Source: Streptomyces sp. NBC_01498 (GTDB lineage Bacteria; Actinomycetota; Actinomycetes; Streptomycetales; Streptomycetaceae). From it: a stretch of DNA of 64,000 bases. The translations under genes and the position numbers were made by a program. Below the pieces are notes generated by a model that was not told where the DNA came from, did not search any database, and saw only the letters and a list, made by a program, of their open reading frames with translations. Shown one piece after another: positions 16,653 to 25,434 of the stretch; the stretch's first letter is position 1, and each line of letters begins with the position of its first letter. The DNA is taken from contig NZ_CP109598.1 of NCBI RefSeq assembly GCF_036327775.1, forward strand, positions 3,162,001 to 3,226,000, written 5' to 3'.

Positions 16653-19565
16653 TCAGTTCGCCGCGGCGGGCGTGCTCAGCTCGTCGCGGAGGTTGGTGAG
16701 GACGTGGGCCGCGTGCGGGAGGTCCGCCTTCTCGCAGCGGGTGATGGCCGTGTTCAGCCTCTTCACCGCCGCCTCGCGGGCGTCGAGACCGTTCGCCTCG
16801 ATCAGGGCCGCCACCCGGGTCGCCTCCGCGCGCGGTGTCTCGGCCTGCTCGCCGCCCGCGTCGTACGCGGTGATCGCCCGTTCCATCTCGGTCAGCGCCT
16901 CGGCGAAGCGCGTCGCCGCCGCCAGGGCGCGGGCGCGCTGGTAGGAGGTGGAGCCCGACTCGTACCAGTGGACGAAGCCCTCCGTGTCCTCGGCGACCCC
17001 GGTGCGGATCTCGTCGGCGTCCGCGAGATGGGCCAGTGCCCGGTCGATGCCGTCGGCGCCTTCGGACGCGACGGTCAGGGAGGCGAGTTCGCGGGCCGTT
17101 TCGGTGATCAGACACGCCTGGGCCGGGTCGCCGGACGCGCGGTGGGCGGTCAGCGCGTCGTCGTACGCGGTGCGGGCCGCGTCCCAGCGGTCGGCGCGGG
17201 CCAGCGCGACGGCCGACTCGGCGGTGACCAGGGTGTACGTGGACGTGTCGTCGTCCCAGGACGCGACCGTCTCGGCCAGCCGGACGAACTGGTCGGCCGA
17301 CGCCTGGTGTTCCTCCAGTTCCCGCAGGCCCCGCGCCAGGTTGAGCCGTATCTGCGCGAGGAGCCGTTCGTCGAGGCCGGCCGAGGCGTCGTCCAGGACC
17401 AGGGACTCCAGGATCGCCACGGCGTCCGCCGGCTGTCCCGACTTCCCCAGGACGTCGGCGAGTTGGAGCCGTACCTCGGCCGCCCCGCCGTCGTCGCCGT
17501 CCCGGTCGAACCGCGCCGCCGCCTCCGACAGATGCCGTACGGCACCGGCCCGGTCCCCGGCGTGCGACAGGGCGTGCCCCAGCAGCATGTGGCTGAAGCC
17601 CACCGGGAACGACCCGTCGTCGTACCGCGCGGCCCCCGCGAGAGCCCCCCGCAGCGAGTCCACCGCCTCCTCGGGCTTGTCCAGTTGAAGCAGGAGCTGC
17701 CCCAACTGGGCCTCCAGCCGCGGCTTCCGCCACGGCCGGCCGCTCGCGTCGAGGACGTCCAGCGCGGCGCGCAGCCCGGCGACCGCCTCGTCCGGGTCAC
17801 CGGTGCGGGCCGTGAGGTCGGCGATGTACATACGGACGCTGACCGTCAGGTACGGGGCTTCCAGCCGGACGCTCTCCGACAGCGCGGCCTCCGTCGCCGC
17901 CCGGAACCTCGCCCGCGTCTCCGGGGATATGTCGGGCAGTTGGGCCTCGGCCTCCGCGTGGGCGGCGTAGGCCCGGCTCTGGAGAACCGTGAAGTACTTC
18001 TCCGTCACGAGCGGAATCCCGCCCGCCAGCAGTCTCTCCGCGTCGCCCAGCATGGCGTCCAGTGCCGACCAGGACGGGGGGTCGCCGCCCTTGTCCGCCG
18101 GGCGCCAGGCGTTCGCGCCGACCCGGGACCGCGCCGCCAGGGCGTGCCACGGCAGGCCGGCCTCGTTCTCGAAGAGGTCGGCGGCCTCGGTGAGGGCGGC
18201 GTCGCCCTCGTCCCACCGTTCCTCCTCGTACGCGGCGAAGCCCCGCTGCTCGGCGAGTTCGGCCCGCAGCCGTGCCTCGTCGCCCAGCGCCGGGTCGTGG
18301 ACATGGCCCTCGGCGGCGGCGCGTTCCGCGATCCGCTCCCACAGGGCGGTGTCGCCGGGGTGGCCCTCGGCCGCCATCCGCCGTGCCTCGGTGACGAGTT
18401 CGGCGAAGTCGTCCGGCAGCGAACGGGAGGTGACGGGGGCGGGAGCCGGCGCGGAGGCCGTCGGCGTACGCAGTCCCAGCGGCAGCGGCTCCGCCACCAG
18501 CGGGGCCCGGCCGACCCGTTCGCGCCGCCGGTCGCCCACGGCCGTGGTGCCGTTGCGCGCGTCGAAGGCCGCCACCAGGGTGTCCGCCTCGGCGCCGACG
18601 TGCGCCAGCAGGCTCTCCGCCGTCCAGCCGCGTCCGAGCGGCCCCGCGACGACCGTGTCCGGGTGCCCGTCCGCGACCAGCCGGGTCAGCAGCACCTCGA
18701 CGCCGACGAGGAAACCGAGCAGCGCGAGCGGCGCCCCGGTCGTCCCGAACAGCGCGCGGTTCTCGGCGAGGATCTCCAGACCCCGGCCCTCGTTGCGGGA
18801 CAGCGCGGCGAACTCGACGTGCAGGCCGACCTCTTCGGCCATGCCGTTCTTGCCCCGGGCGAAGCGGTAGCCCGTCAGGTGGTACGAACGGGCCTCGTCG
18901 GCGCGGCCGAGGCCCAGCAGCGGCAGCAGCGCGTACGCCTGGCTGAGGTACGGCTCCTCCGCGCAGCTCTGCCCGCCGTCCAGGACCGGCTGCCAGGTGT
19001 CCAGCGCCCGCCGCTCGTCACCCGTCCGTACGTGGTGCAGCGCCCGGTACCGGGTCTCGCACGCCTCGCAGTCGCTGAGCCGTTCGCGCGGCCGGGTCAC
19101 CCACAGGTCGTACGCGGACCGCTCGTCCGTCCCGGTGTGCGCGGCGATCCGGTGGCGCATGGCGGCCACCGGCTGCATCCCGTGCCCGGCCTCCCGGTAG
19201 CGCTCGCGCATCTGGTCCGTCCAGCCCCGGATCGCGGACAGCGGGACGTCCGGCACCTGGAGCAGTGACGTCGTGACCCACTTGAACTGCCACAGGACCT
19301 GCCGCGCCTCCCACTCGTTGAACGCGTCGGGCGCCGTGTCCCGCAGCTTCAGCAGACGGGCGAAGACGACCGGCGCCTTGCGGTGCTCGCCGGAGTACTC
19401 GTACGCCGACATCAGCTCCAGCAGGGCCGTCACGAGAAGGTCGGGCTTCTCGAACTGCGCGGCGGCGTCGACCAGTTCCTCGGCCGTGACGTTGCGGTGC
19501 GGTCCGTACGGGCGGTCGTTGTTCTCGCGCAGCGCGTCGAGGACGGCCTCCGGGGTCTCCAGCAT
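16653..19565 (-). CDS. Giant tetratricopeptide-repeat protein
   Basis: A 970-residue, almost entirely helical protein. Repeated TPR-like units can be followed through the second half (GFSHMLLGHALSHAGDRAGAV, AEVRLQLADVLGKSGQPADA, RLNLARGLRELEEHQASA), each with the small-residue/aromatic spacing of TPRs. The N-terminal third is helical without obvious repeats. No signal peptide or membrane segment is visible, so it is probably cytoplasmic. Its ATG directly follows the stop codon of the Hsp90 gene, with GGAAGGAG inside that gene's end, so translation is coupled. TPR proteins are classic Hsp90 partners in eukaryotes; here the operon itself suggests a partnership (inference). Confidence 0.85.
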   Translation of the reverse strand: MLETPEAVLDALRENNDRPYGPHRNVTAEELVDAAAQFEKPDLLVTALLELMSAYEYSGEHRKAPVVFARLLKLRDTAPDAFNEWEARQVLWQFKWVTTSLLQVPDVPLSAIRGWTDQMRERYREAGHGMQPVAAMRHRIAAHTGTDERSAYDLWVTRPRERLSDCEACETRYRALHHVRTGDERRALDTWQPVLDGGQSCAEEPYLSQAYALLPLLGLGRADEARSYHLTGYRFARGKNGMAEEVGLHVEFAALSRNEGRGLEILAENRALFGTTGAPLALLGFLVGVEVLLTRLVADGHPDTVVAGPLGRGWTAESLLAHVGAEADTLVAAFDARNGTTAVGDRRRERVGRAPLVAEPLPLGLRTPTASAPAPAPVTSRSLPDDFAELVTEARRMAAEGHPGDTALWERIAERAAAEGHVHDPALGDEARLRAELAEQRGFAAYEEERWDEGDAALTEAADLFENEAGLPWHALAARSRVGANAWRPADKGGDPPSWSALDAMLGDAERLLAGGIPLVTEKYFTVLQSRAYAAHAEAEAQLPDISPETRARFRAATEAALSESVRLEAPYLTVSVRMYIADLTARTGDPDEAVAGLRAALDVLDASGRPWRKPRLEAQLGQLLLQLDKPEEAVDSLRGALAGAARYDDGSFPVGFSHMLLGHALSHAGDRAGAVRHLSEAAARFDRDGDDGGAAEVRLQLADVLGKSGQPADAVAILESLVLDDASAGLDERLLAQIRLNLARGLRELEEHQASADQFVRLAETVASWDDDTSTYTLVTAESAVALARADRWDAARTAYDDALTAHRASGDPAQACLITETARELASLTVASEGADGIDRALAHLADADEIRTGVAEDTEGFVHWYESGSTSYQRARALAAATRFAEALTEMERAITAYDAGGEQAETPRAEATRVAALIEANGLDAREAAVKRLNTAITRCEKADLPHAAHVLTNLRDELSTPAAAN

Positions 19566-21455
19566 TTACCGCTCCTTCCGGGGCTCGGACGTGGTGCCCT
19601 CGTCGTGCATGGCGTGGGTGAGCAGGCCCATGAAGGCCCGGTTGAGCAGGGCGCTCTCGGCGGCGCGCAGCGGGCGGCGGGTCATCAGCAGGGCCTGCCC
19701 GTAGAGCGCCTCTGCGGTGGTGACGGCCAGTCCGCGTTCGGTGATCGTCGCGGCCCGGCGCACCAGCGGGTTGAGGTGGTTGAGGACCAACTGGGCGCGC
19801 GGGGTCTCGGTCCGCAGCGAGCCGAGGATCTCGGCCCACAGCCCGTCGCTCTCCTGGGCCAGGTCGGCGCGGGTGCGCTCGTGGCGGGCCTCGCGGTTGT
19901 CCAGGAGCAGCGCGGGCGCGGTGACCGGGTGGAAGCTGCGCAGGACGACGTCGCAGTCGTACGCGCCGATCACCTCGCGCGCGACGGTGAGGAACGACGA
20001 GGCGGCCAGTTCGGCGGACGGGTCGACCGAGTCCAGGTGCGCGGTGACGGTCGCCGGGTCCAGGTCGGTGACGGTGGTGCCGGGCCGGATCTCGGGGAGC
20101 CGGTGGACCAGGTCCCGGTCGTAGGTGTAGCCGCCGTTGACGACACCGAGGCCCGCCGCCGCGGCGATCGGCGCGACCTGCCGGAACTCCTCGACACTGC
20201 GGGCGACCAGGATCGTGGGGTGGGCGCGGGCGAACTCCTCCAGCGTGACGTTGCCGTCGGTGGTCTCGAACGGCAGCCAGGGCAGCAGCATCCGCAGCAG
20301 CGCGTCGTCGTAGCGGGCCAGCGCCTTGACGGCGAGGTGGTGGGTGTCGATGAACCGGTGCAGCAGCGTGGGGTCGCTGGCGGCGAGCCCGGTGAGCCAG
20401 TCGCGGATACGGGCGCCGAGCGCGTCCCGGACGGCGGCCAGCGTCTCGTCCTCGTACAGCGCCTCGCGGGAGGCGGTCGGCCGCAGGCTGGTGGTGTCCA
20501 CGACGCAGCGGACGAAGAACGCCCATTCCGGGAGCAGTTCGGCGGCGCGGTCGGAGAGCAGCATGCCCTTGAGGTGGACGCGGTGGCCCGCGCGCTCGGA
20601 GGGGCTGACGGCCGTGGGCAGGACGTACGCCACCCCGCGCAGACCCGCCACCGGCAGGTCCAGGTCGATGGTGTCGAGCGGGGTGAACCCGAAGGTCGTA
20701 CGGCAGTGTTCGGCCAGCGCGTCGCGGCGGGCGAGCGGGGAGCCGTGGCGGCGCTCCCAGGGCGGGGCGTCGTTGACGCGGTCGCTGTCGCCCCGGGGGC
20801 CGACGACGGCGACCTCGTACGGCAGCAGGCCGCCGTAGTGCCGTGCCAGGGCGGTGACCCGGTCGGGGCGGGTCCACTCGGTGCCGTCGGCGCGGGGGGT
20901 GAGCCGGACGGTGGTGCCGGGCTCGGGGTGTTCGTGGGAGGGCAGCGTACGGATGGTGTAGCGGCCGTCCGAGTGGCCGCGCCATTCGACCACGGCCGCG
21001 TCGGGGGCGGCGGCGGACCGGCTGACGACGGTGATCTCGTCGGCGACGACGAAGCAGGCCAGCAGGCCGATGCCGAACTGGCCGATGAAGTCGCCGCGCG
21101 CCGCTTCGAGTTCGCCTTCGGCGGCGCGCTTGGAGCTGCGGCCGATGGTGGCGAGGAAGGTGTGCACGTCGGCCTCGGACAGGCCGATGCCGGTGTCGGT
21201 CACGGTGAGCGTGTCACCGGTCCGGACGGTGATGGAGGCCGGGGCGCCGGGGAACCGGGCCTGGCGGGCGGTGATCGCGTCGGTGGCGTTCTGGAGCAGC
21301 TCGCGGAGGTAGACGCGCGGGCTGGAGTAGAGGTGGTGGGAGAGCAGGTCCACGAGGCCGCGCAGGTCGACCTGGAAGGTGTGGGACGAGGCGGGGGAGA
21401 TCCCGGATGTCGGGGAGTCGGGGTCGGAGTCGGGGCTGGGGCGGGAGTTGGGCAC
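19566..21455 (-). CDS. Divergent Hsp90-family (HtpG-like) ATPase
   Basis: A 629-residue protein, the usual HtpG length. The N-terminal GHKL ATPase domain has YLRELLQNATDAI (catalytic Glu and Mg-binding Asn), DTGIGLSEADV and the lid GQFGIGLLACFVVADEI. A middle domain follows with the catalytic-loop arginine region (VHLKGMLLSDRAAELLPEWA, DTTSLRPTASREALYED), then a C-terminal dimerisation region. The lid and C-terminus differ clearly from E. coli HtpG, so it belongs to a divergent actinobacterial branch. It is expected to be a cytoplasmic ATP-driven chaperone. It is coupled to the TPR gene with zero spacing. Clients are unknown. Confidence 0.88.
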   Translation of the reverse strand: MPNSRPSPDSDPDSPTSGISPASSHTFQVDLRGLVDLLSHHLYSSPRVYLRELLQNATDAITARQARFPGAPASITVRTGDTLTVTDTGIGLSEADVHTFLATIGRSSKRAAEGELEAARGDFIGQFGIGLLACFVVADEITVVSRSAAAPDAAVVEWRGHSDGRYTIRTLPSHEHPEPGTTVRLTPRADGTEWTRPDRVTALARHYGGLLPYEVAVVGPRGDSDRVNDAPPWERRHGSPLARRDALAEHCRTTFGFTPLDTIDLDLPVAGLRGVAYVLPTAVSPSERAGHRVHLKGMLLSDRAAELLPEWAFFVRCVVDTTSLRPTASREALYEDETLAAVRDALGARIRDWLTGLAASDPTLLHRFIDTHHLAVKALARYDDALLRMLLPWLPFETTDGNVTLEEFARAHPTILVARSVEEFRQVAPIAAAAGLGVVNGGYTYDRDLVHRLPEIRPGTTVTDLDPATVTAHLDSVDPSAELAASSFLTVAREVIGAYDCDVVLRSFHPVTAPALLLDNREARHERTRADLAQESDGLWAEILGSLRTETPRAQLVLNHLNPLVRRAATITERGLAVTTAEALYGQALLMTRRPLRAAESALLNRAFMGLLTHAMHDEGTTSEPRKER

Positions 21456-21659
21456 CTGAAGGGCTTCCTTGGCGGGCGAGTGCGCGGGCGAGGGCGTACG
21501 ACGGGAAGGCGGGAAGTGGGTGGGGAGCCTTGCGGGCTCGGGGGCGGGGGCGGGGCGGGGAGCGGGGTCGGGCTCGGCGGCGGGTCGGCGCGGGGGTCCG
21601 GGGCCGGGGAGCCTTGCCGGCTCAAGCTCCGGCGCGTGGCGTCGGCCGAACGGGACGGC

Positions 21660-22610
21660 TCAGCCGCCGGCCCTGTCGCGCCACGTGCGGAACGCCTTCA
21701 CCGGTTCGCTGTTGACGTACTGCCAGGGGAACTCGGTCACCCGTCCTTCGAGGACCTTGAAGACGTCCGCGGCCGCCTTCTCCTGACCGGCCAGCGAGAA
21801 CGCCATGGCGAAGACGTTGTGCTGCTGGATCCAGCCCGGCCCGCGCTCGTACGCGGCGTGGAACACGGATCGACGCGCGGCCTCGTGCAGTTGCGCGGCC
21901 ACATCGGGGTCGCGGATGTACTCCGCGTCCGGTCCGCTGTCGAGGTCCAGCCAGTGCTCCAGATGCGCGAGGGCGACGAGCACGCCGAGCGCCCCGCCCT
22001 CGGAGTCCTTCAGCATCGAGGTACGGGCGAACTCGTGCATCTCCTCGTGCGAGCCGCCCCACTTGGCGCACACCTGCTGCAACTGCTGCTCGTACGCCCA
22101 CACATGCCCGGGACACCGGTGGACCGCCGCCTCGAAACGGTGCCGGGCGGCCTCGTGGCCGACCTCCAGGCCGCGCCCGCAGATCTGCAACTGGAACCAG
22201 GGCGTGGCCCAGTCCGGTTCGCGCTCCGCCGCCTCGTACAACTGCTCCTCGGCGAGCCGCAGTCGCTCGTGGAAGGTCGCGAACTGCTCCTTCGACACGT
22301 GCTTCGCCCGCGCGGCGGTTCGTGCCTCCCACGCCCAACTGACCCCGCGCGTGCCCGAGACGAGCAGCGCGAGCGCCGGGTCGCGTTCCGCCTCGATCAC
22401 CTCCGGGAGCCACTCCTCGGTCCCGGCCACGTCGGTCACGCCCTGGAGCAGCGCCGTACGCTCCAGCCCGTCCGGTACGCCGGTCAACAGCTCCCGCATC
22501 GCGGGCCAGTCCCGCCGCTCGGCGGCGGCGCGCATCCGCGCGGCCTCCGGATTCCAACCGTCCGCGTCCACCCGCGGCGCGGGTCTGGTGAAACGCCGGA
22601 ACAAGCTCAT
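21660..22610 (-). CDS. Helical-repeat hypothetical protein (paralogue of 28195-29382)
   Basis: A 316-residue soluble protein beginning MSLFRRFTRPAPR. It is almost all helical, with Trp/Ala/Glu-rich pseudo-repeats. The block QQVCAKWGGSHEEM and several flanking positions are shared with the protein at 28195-29382, so the two are paralogues. It may belong to a family of unknown function with TPR-like folds; I cannot name it. About 205 bases of GC-rich, repeat-like DNA separate it from the Hsp90 gene, so membership of that operon is uncertain. A 17-bp palindrome lies about 60 bases upstream of its start. Confidence 0.72.
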   Translation of the reverse strand: MSLFRRFTRPAPRVDADGWNPEAARMRAAAERRDWPAMRELLTGVPDGLERTALLQGVTDVAGTEEWLPEVIEAERDPALALLVSGTRGVSWAWEARTAARAKHVSKEQFATFHERLRLAEEQLYEAAEREPDWATPWFQLQICGRGLEVGHEAARHRFEAAVHRCPGHVWAYEQQLQQVCAKWGGSHEEMHEFARTSMLKDSEGGALGVLVALAHLEHWLDLDSGPDAEYIRDPDVAAQLHEAARRSVFHAAYERGPGWIQQHNVFAMAFSLAGQEKAAADVFKVLEGRVTEFPWQYVNSEPVKAFRTWRDRAGG

Positions 22611-22666
22611 GACGGCCCCCTCATACGTGACACGTACCGGCCCCCCCAGGGCAACGGACGCAGATC

Positions 22667-22699
22667 CACTTCACCGTGAAGTGATCATTCTGTGAAGTA
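22667..22699. promoter_or_regulatory. Palindromic operator candidate
   Basis: Perfect palindrome CACTTCAC-C-GTGAAGTG (22667-22683), with a further GTGAAGTA half-site at 22692-22699, in a locally AT-richer stretch upstream of the minus-strand gene at 21660-22610. It looks like a dimeric repressor site; the protein is not identified. Confidence 0.55.
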
Positions 22700-22767
22700 A
22701 GTATCACGTGGCACTGACAGAGCACCAAGAACCCCCTGGTCCGGGCCCTTCACCCGGTGGTCGCCGA

Positions 22768-22840
22768 GTCGGCCGCGTCAGTCGTGTCGGCCGCGTCGGC
22801 CGCGTCGGTCGTGTCGGCCGCGTCGGTCGCGTCGGTCGCG
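22768..22840. repeat. 9-bp tandem repeat
   Basis: About eight imperfect copies of GTCGGYCGY, running up to the stop of the flavoprotein gene. On both strands it creates open frames (VGR- or TRP-type repeats) that I do not consider genes. Confidence 0.8.
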
Positions 22841-23413
22841 TCAGTCCGCGATGCCGGCCTCCGCCGCGTCCAGGATCGCCCGCCACGGGAGTTCACGGGG
22901 CGGCGGGTTCGCGTCCGGCTCCTGGAGGGGCCAGAGTTCGGGACCCTCGATCAGCCGGACCCCGGCCAGGCGGAGCTGGGCGAGGTGGGCCGGCCAGGCC
23001 GGGTGGCGGGCGTGGGCGGCGTTGACGTGCGGGAAGACGATCACCGGGAGGCCGGGGGTACCGAGGGCTTCCACGAGGTGGGTGAGGGCCTGGTTGTCGG
23101 CGATGCCCAGGGCGAGTTTGGCCACCGTGTTGGCGGTGGCGGGGGCCGCGACGTAACAGGTCACCGGCGGGTGCGGGCGGGGCTCGGAGGGCAGGCGCGG
23201 CCGGTCGCGTACCGGAAGACCGGTCAGGGTCTCCAGTCGGTCCCACTCGCCGCTCGCCCGGAACCACTGTCCGGCGGTCGGGGTGAGGGTCACCGCCACC
23301 TGCCAGCCACGGGCGAGGGCCGGTTCGACCAGGCCGGTGCGGAGGTCCGCCGCCCCGCCGGCCGCCGAGGCCACGACTCCCAGCACGCCCCGGGGCGTAC
23401 GCGCTTCGCTCAT
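22841..23413 (-). CDS. Flavoprotein (PPC-decarboxylase fold)
   Basis: A 190-residue protein of the homo-oligomeric flavin-containing Cys decarboxylase/flavoprotein superfamily. It has an N-terminal GVLGVVASAAGG strand-loop, the flavin-binding CYVAAPATANTVAKLALGIADN block and an HVNAAHARHPAWPAHLAQL segment with the conserved N-x-x-M/H region. Relatives include phosphopantothenoylcysteine decarboxylase and dehydrating enzymes of peptide biosynthesis. This short stand-alone form is common in Streptomyces and has no defined role. The ATG at 23413 is used; a GTG two codons upstream is possible. Confidence 0.82.
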   Translation of the reverse strand: MSEARTPRGVLGVVASAAGGAADLRTGLVEPALARGWQVAVTLTPTAGQWFRASGEWDRLETLTGLPVRDRPRLPSEPRPHPPVTCYVAAPATANTVAKLALGIADNQALTHLVEALGTPGLPVIVFPHVNAAHARHPAWPAHLAQLRLAGVRLIEGPELWPLQEPDANPPPRELPWRAILDAAEAGIAD

Positions 23414-23522
23414 CCGCACAGTCTGGCAGGGATGACGGGGCAGTTCCGGGGCACACGGTCGGCAACGTCACAACCACCGCCATTCCGGGCGGGGTTGGCC
23501 GTCCCATGGCAGGAGATAGCAA

Positions 23523-23699
23523 ATGCTGGCAATAGCGGCGGCAGTGGTCTTTTTCATCGCGTTCATCCTTCACGCGACCGAAACGTCCACCGAGCTGATC
23601 TTCGGTACGACCAGTCTCACCCTGGTCGGTTTCATCCTGGTCGCCCTGCACCTCGGCGGTGTCGGGTCCGGCTGGCAGACACGCGGGCGGCGGCGCTGA
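23523..23699 (+). CDS. Small two-helix membrane protein
   Basis: A 58-residue protein with a good ribosome-binding site (GGCAGGAG, 9 bases before the ATG). It has two hydrophobic helices (about residues 2-17 and 30-46) separated by a short polar loop with HATETSTEL. It ends in a basic tail TRGRRR, which predicts a cytoplasmic C-terminus. It resembles a small conserved Streptomyces membrane protein I have seen without assigned function. The gene stands alone between the flavoprotein and serine hydrolase genes. Confidence 0.75.
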   Translation: MLAIAAAVVFFIAFILHATETSTELIFGTTSLTLVGFILVALHLGGVGSGWQTRGRRR

Positions 23700-23840
23700 C
23701 CCGTACCCGCGCCCAGGCGCCGACCGGCCGTCACGGCTTATTACCCCGCTCACCCCACGCGCGCGTCGGTCCCCGCGCCGCGTCATGGCCGCGCCGCGTA
23801 CCGCTCCGCGCGCGCGTACCGTCCCGCGCCGTGAGCCGTC

Positions 23841-25151
23841 CTACGCCGCGTACCGCCAGAAGTCGCGCAGCAGCGTCGACGGCACCGGGCCCGCCGCCTC
23901 CACCTGCGTGAGCAGGATGGTCACCTGACCCGTGGACGGGGTCAGGTGGGCGGCCGTACCGGTGCCGCCGACCCACCCGTAGCGGCCGGGCACGTTCCAC
24001 GGGTCGACCGCACGCACATCCACCGATCCGCCGAAGCCCCAGCCCTGCCCCTCCAGGAACAGCGTGCTCGCCTCGCGCTGCGGCCGGGTGAGGTGATCCG
24101 TGGTCATCCTCCTTACGGAGGCGGGCGTCAGCAGCGCCCGGTCGCCGGCCCGGCCGTCCGCGAGCAGCATCCGGGCGAAGGCGTACCAGTCGTCCACGGT
24201 CGACACCAGACCGCCCGCGCCGGACGGGAACGGGGGCACCGTGCTCCACTGCCCGTCGGGCGCGTCGACCTCTTCGAGGCCGCCCGACGGGTCCGTACGG
24301 TAGTAGTACGGCACCCGGTCGCGTTTGCCGTCCGGCACCGCGAACCCGGTGTCCACCATGCCGAGCGGCGTGAACAGCCGCTCCGCCAGGAACTCCGGCA
24401 GCCCCTGGCCCGCGACCCGCGCGATCAGCACCCCCAGGATGTCCGACCCGATGTTGTACAGCCATGCCTCGCCCGGCTGGTGCAGCATCGGGATACGGGA
24501 CAGGGCTGCCATCCACGCGTCCGGCTCCGGGACGTGCTGCGGCTGCGGCGGCCCCTGCTTCAGGTCACCGAACAGCGGCGCCACGGCGGGCAGCGAGAAG
24601 TCGGACGGGAAGCCGTGCCCGGAGCGGAAGGTGAGCAGGTCGAGGACCGTGATCGGCCGGACGGCCGGGACGACGTCGTCCAGCGGACCGGCCGGGGTCC
24701 GTACGACCATCGGGGAGGCCAGTTCGGGCAGCCACGCGCCGACGGGGTCGTCGAGCCGGATACGGCCGTCGTCGACCAGCATCATGACCGCCGCGGCGAC
24801 GACCGGCTTGCTGATCGAGGCGAGCCGGAAGATCGAGTCCCTGGTCAGCGGCGTGACCCCGGCGGCGTCGGCCGAGCCGACCTCCGCGACCTCGATCCGG
24901 TCGCCCCGCGCGACCATGGCCACGGCGCCGGGCAGGGGACCCTGCCGGACATGCCCGGCGAGCAGATCACGCAGACCCGACGAACCCGACGAACCCGATG
25001 AACCCGACGGATCTGCTGAACTCGACGAGCTCGACGGACTCGGTGAACTCCGTGAACCCGACCGACCCGACGGACTCGACGGACTCGACGGACCGGGCTC
25101 GTTCGGCCGATTCAGCGGATTCGGCGCGTCGGTCGCTCCCATGCGGACCAC
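23841..25151 (-). CDS. Serine hydrolase (class C beta-lactamase/esterase family)
   Basis: A 436-residue protein. The catalytic S-x-x-K is S112-I-S-K115, the Y-x-N equivalent is YNIGSD, and the third motif is GGTGTAAH near the C-terminus, in the place of KTG/HTG. It therefore has the penicillin-recognising fold of esterases, D-peptidases and class C lactamases. Residues about 15-58 are a Ser/Pro/Gly low-complexity stretch encoded by short repeats (24990-25110). There is no clear signal peptide, so it is probably cytoplasmic. It could start later, at the end of the low-complexity region. Substrate unknown. Confidence 0.85.
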   Translation of the reverse strand: MVRMGATDAPNPLNRPNEPGPSSPSSPSGRSGSRSSPSPSSSSSSADPSGSSGSSGSSGLRDLLAGHVRQGPLPGAVAMVARGDRIEVAEVGSADAAGVTPLTRDSIFRLASISKPVVAAAVMMLVDDGRIRLDDPVGAWLPELASPMVVRTPAGPLDDVVPAVRPITVLDLLTFRSGHGFPSDFSLPAVAPLFGDLKQGPPQPQHVPEPDAWMAALSRIPMLHQPGEAWLYNIGSDILGVLIARVAGQGLPEFLAERLFTPLGMVDTGFAVPDGKRDRVPYYYRTDPSGGLEEVDAPDGQWSTVPPFPSGAGGLVSTVDDWYAFARMLLADGRAGDRALLTPASVRRMTTDHLTRPQREASTLFLEGQGWGFGGSVDVRAVDPWNVPGRYGWVGGTGTAAHLTPSTGQVTILLTQVEAAGPVPSTLLRDFWRYAA

Positions 25152-25276
25152 CTTCCAGTTCGAAGCCGTTGCCCGGCCCTCGGTACCGAGGTTTTCGGTA
25201 CTCGGTCCTCGTTACTGAAGGGGAGACCTCTTAAGAAGGCCGGACTCATCGGTACGGTCGCACGTCCGCGACCGCG

Positions 25277-25378
25277 GACGTCCGACCGCCGCCAACCTCC
25301 GACCACCGGCGATGTCCGACCGCCGCCAACCTCCGACCACCGGCGATGTCCGACCGCCGCCGACCGCCGACCACCGCC
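25277..25378. repeat. Three 34-bp tandem repeats
   Basis: Units 25277-25310, 25311-25344 and 25345-25378, the first two nearly identical and the third diverged. They contain TCCGACCGCCGCC and lie between the serine hydrolase and TetR genes, close to both divergent promoters. Confidence 0.85.
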
Positions 25379-25434
25379 GGTGTCCCCCGACGCGAGCAAT
25401 GACCGCACGGTCGTTCGGTTAGTACACTCGGCGT

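Noticed and set aside
22708..23025. Plus-strand open frame with VGRVGR repeats opposite the flavoprotein gene
   Set aside because: It is produced by the 9-bp repeat and the antisense of a real gene; no ribosome-binding site.
25277..25378. Regular 34-bp repeats considered as a CRISPR array
   Set aside because: Units are contiguous, with no variable spacers, only three copies and no cas genes.
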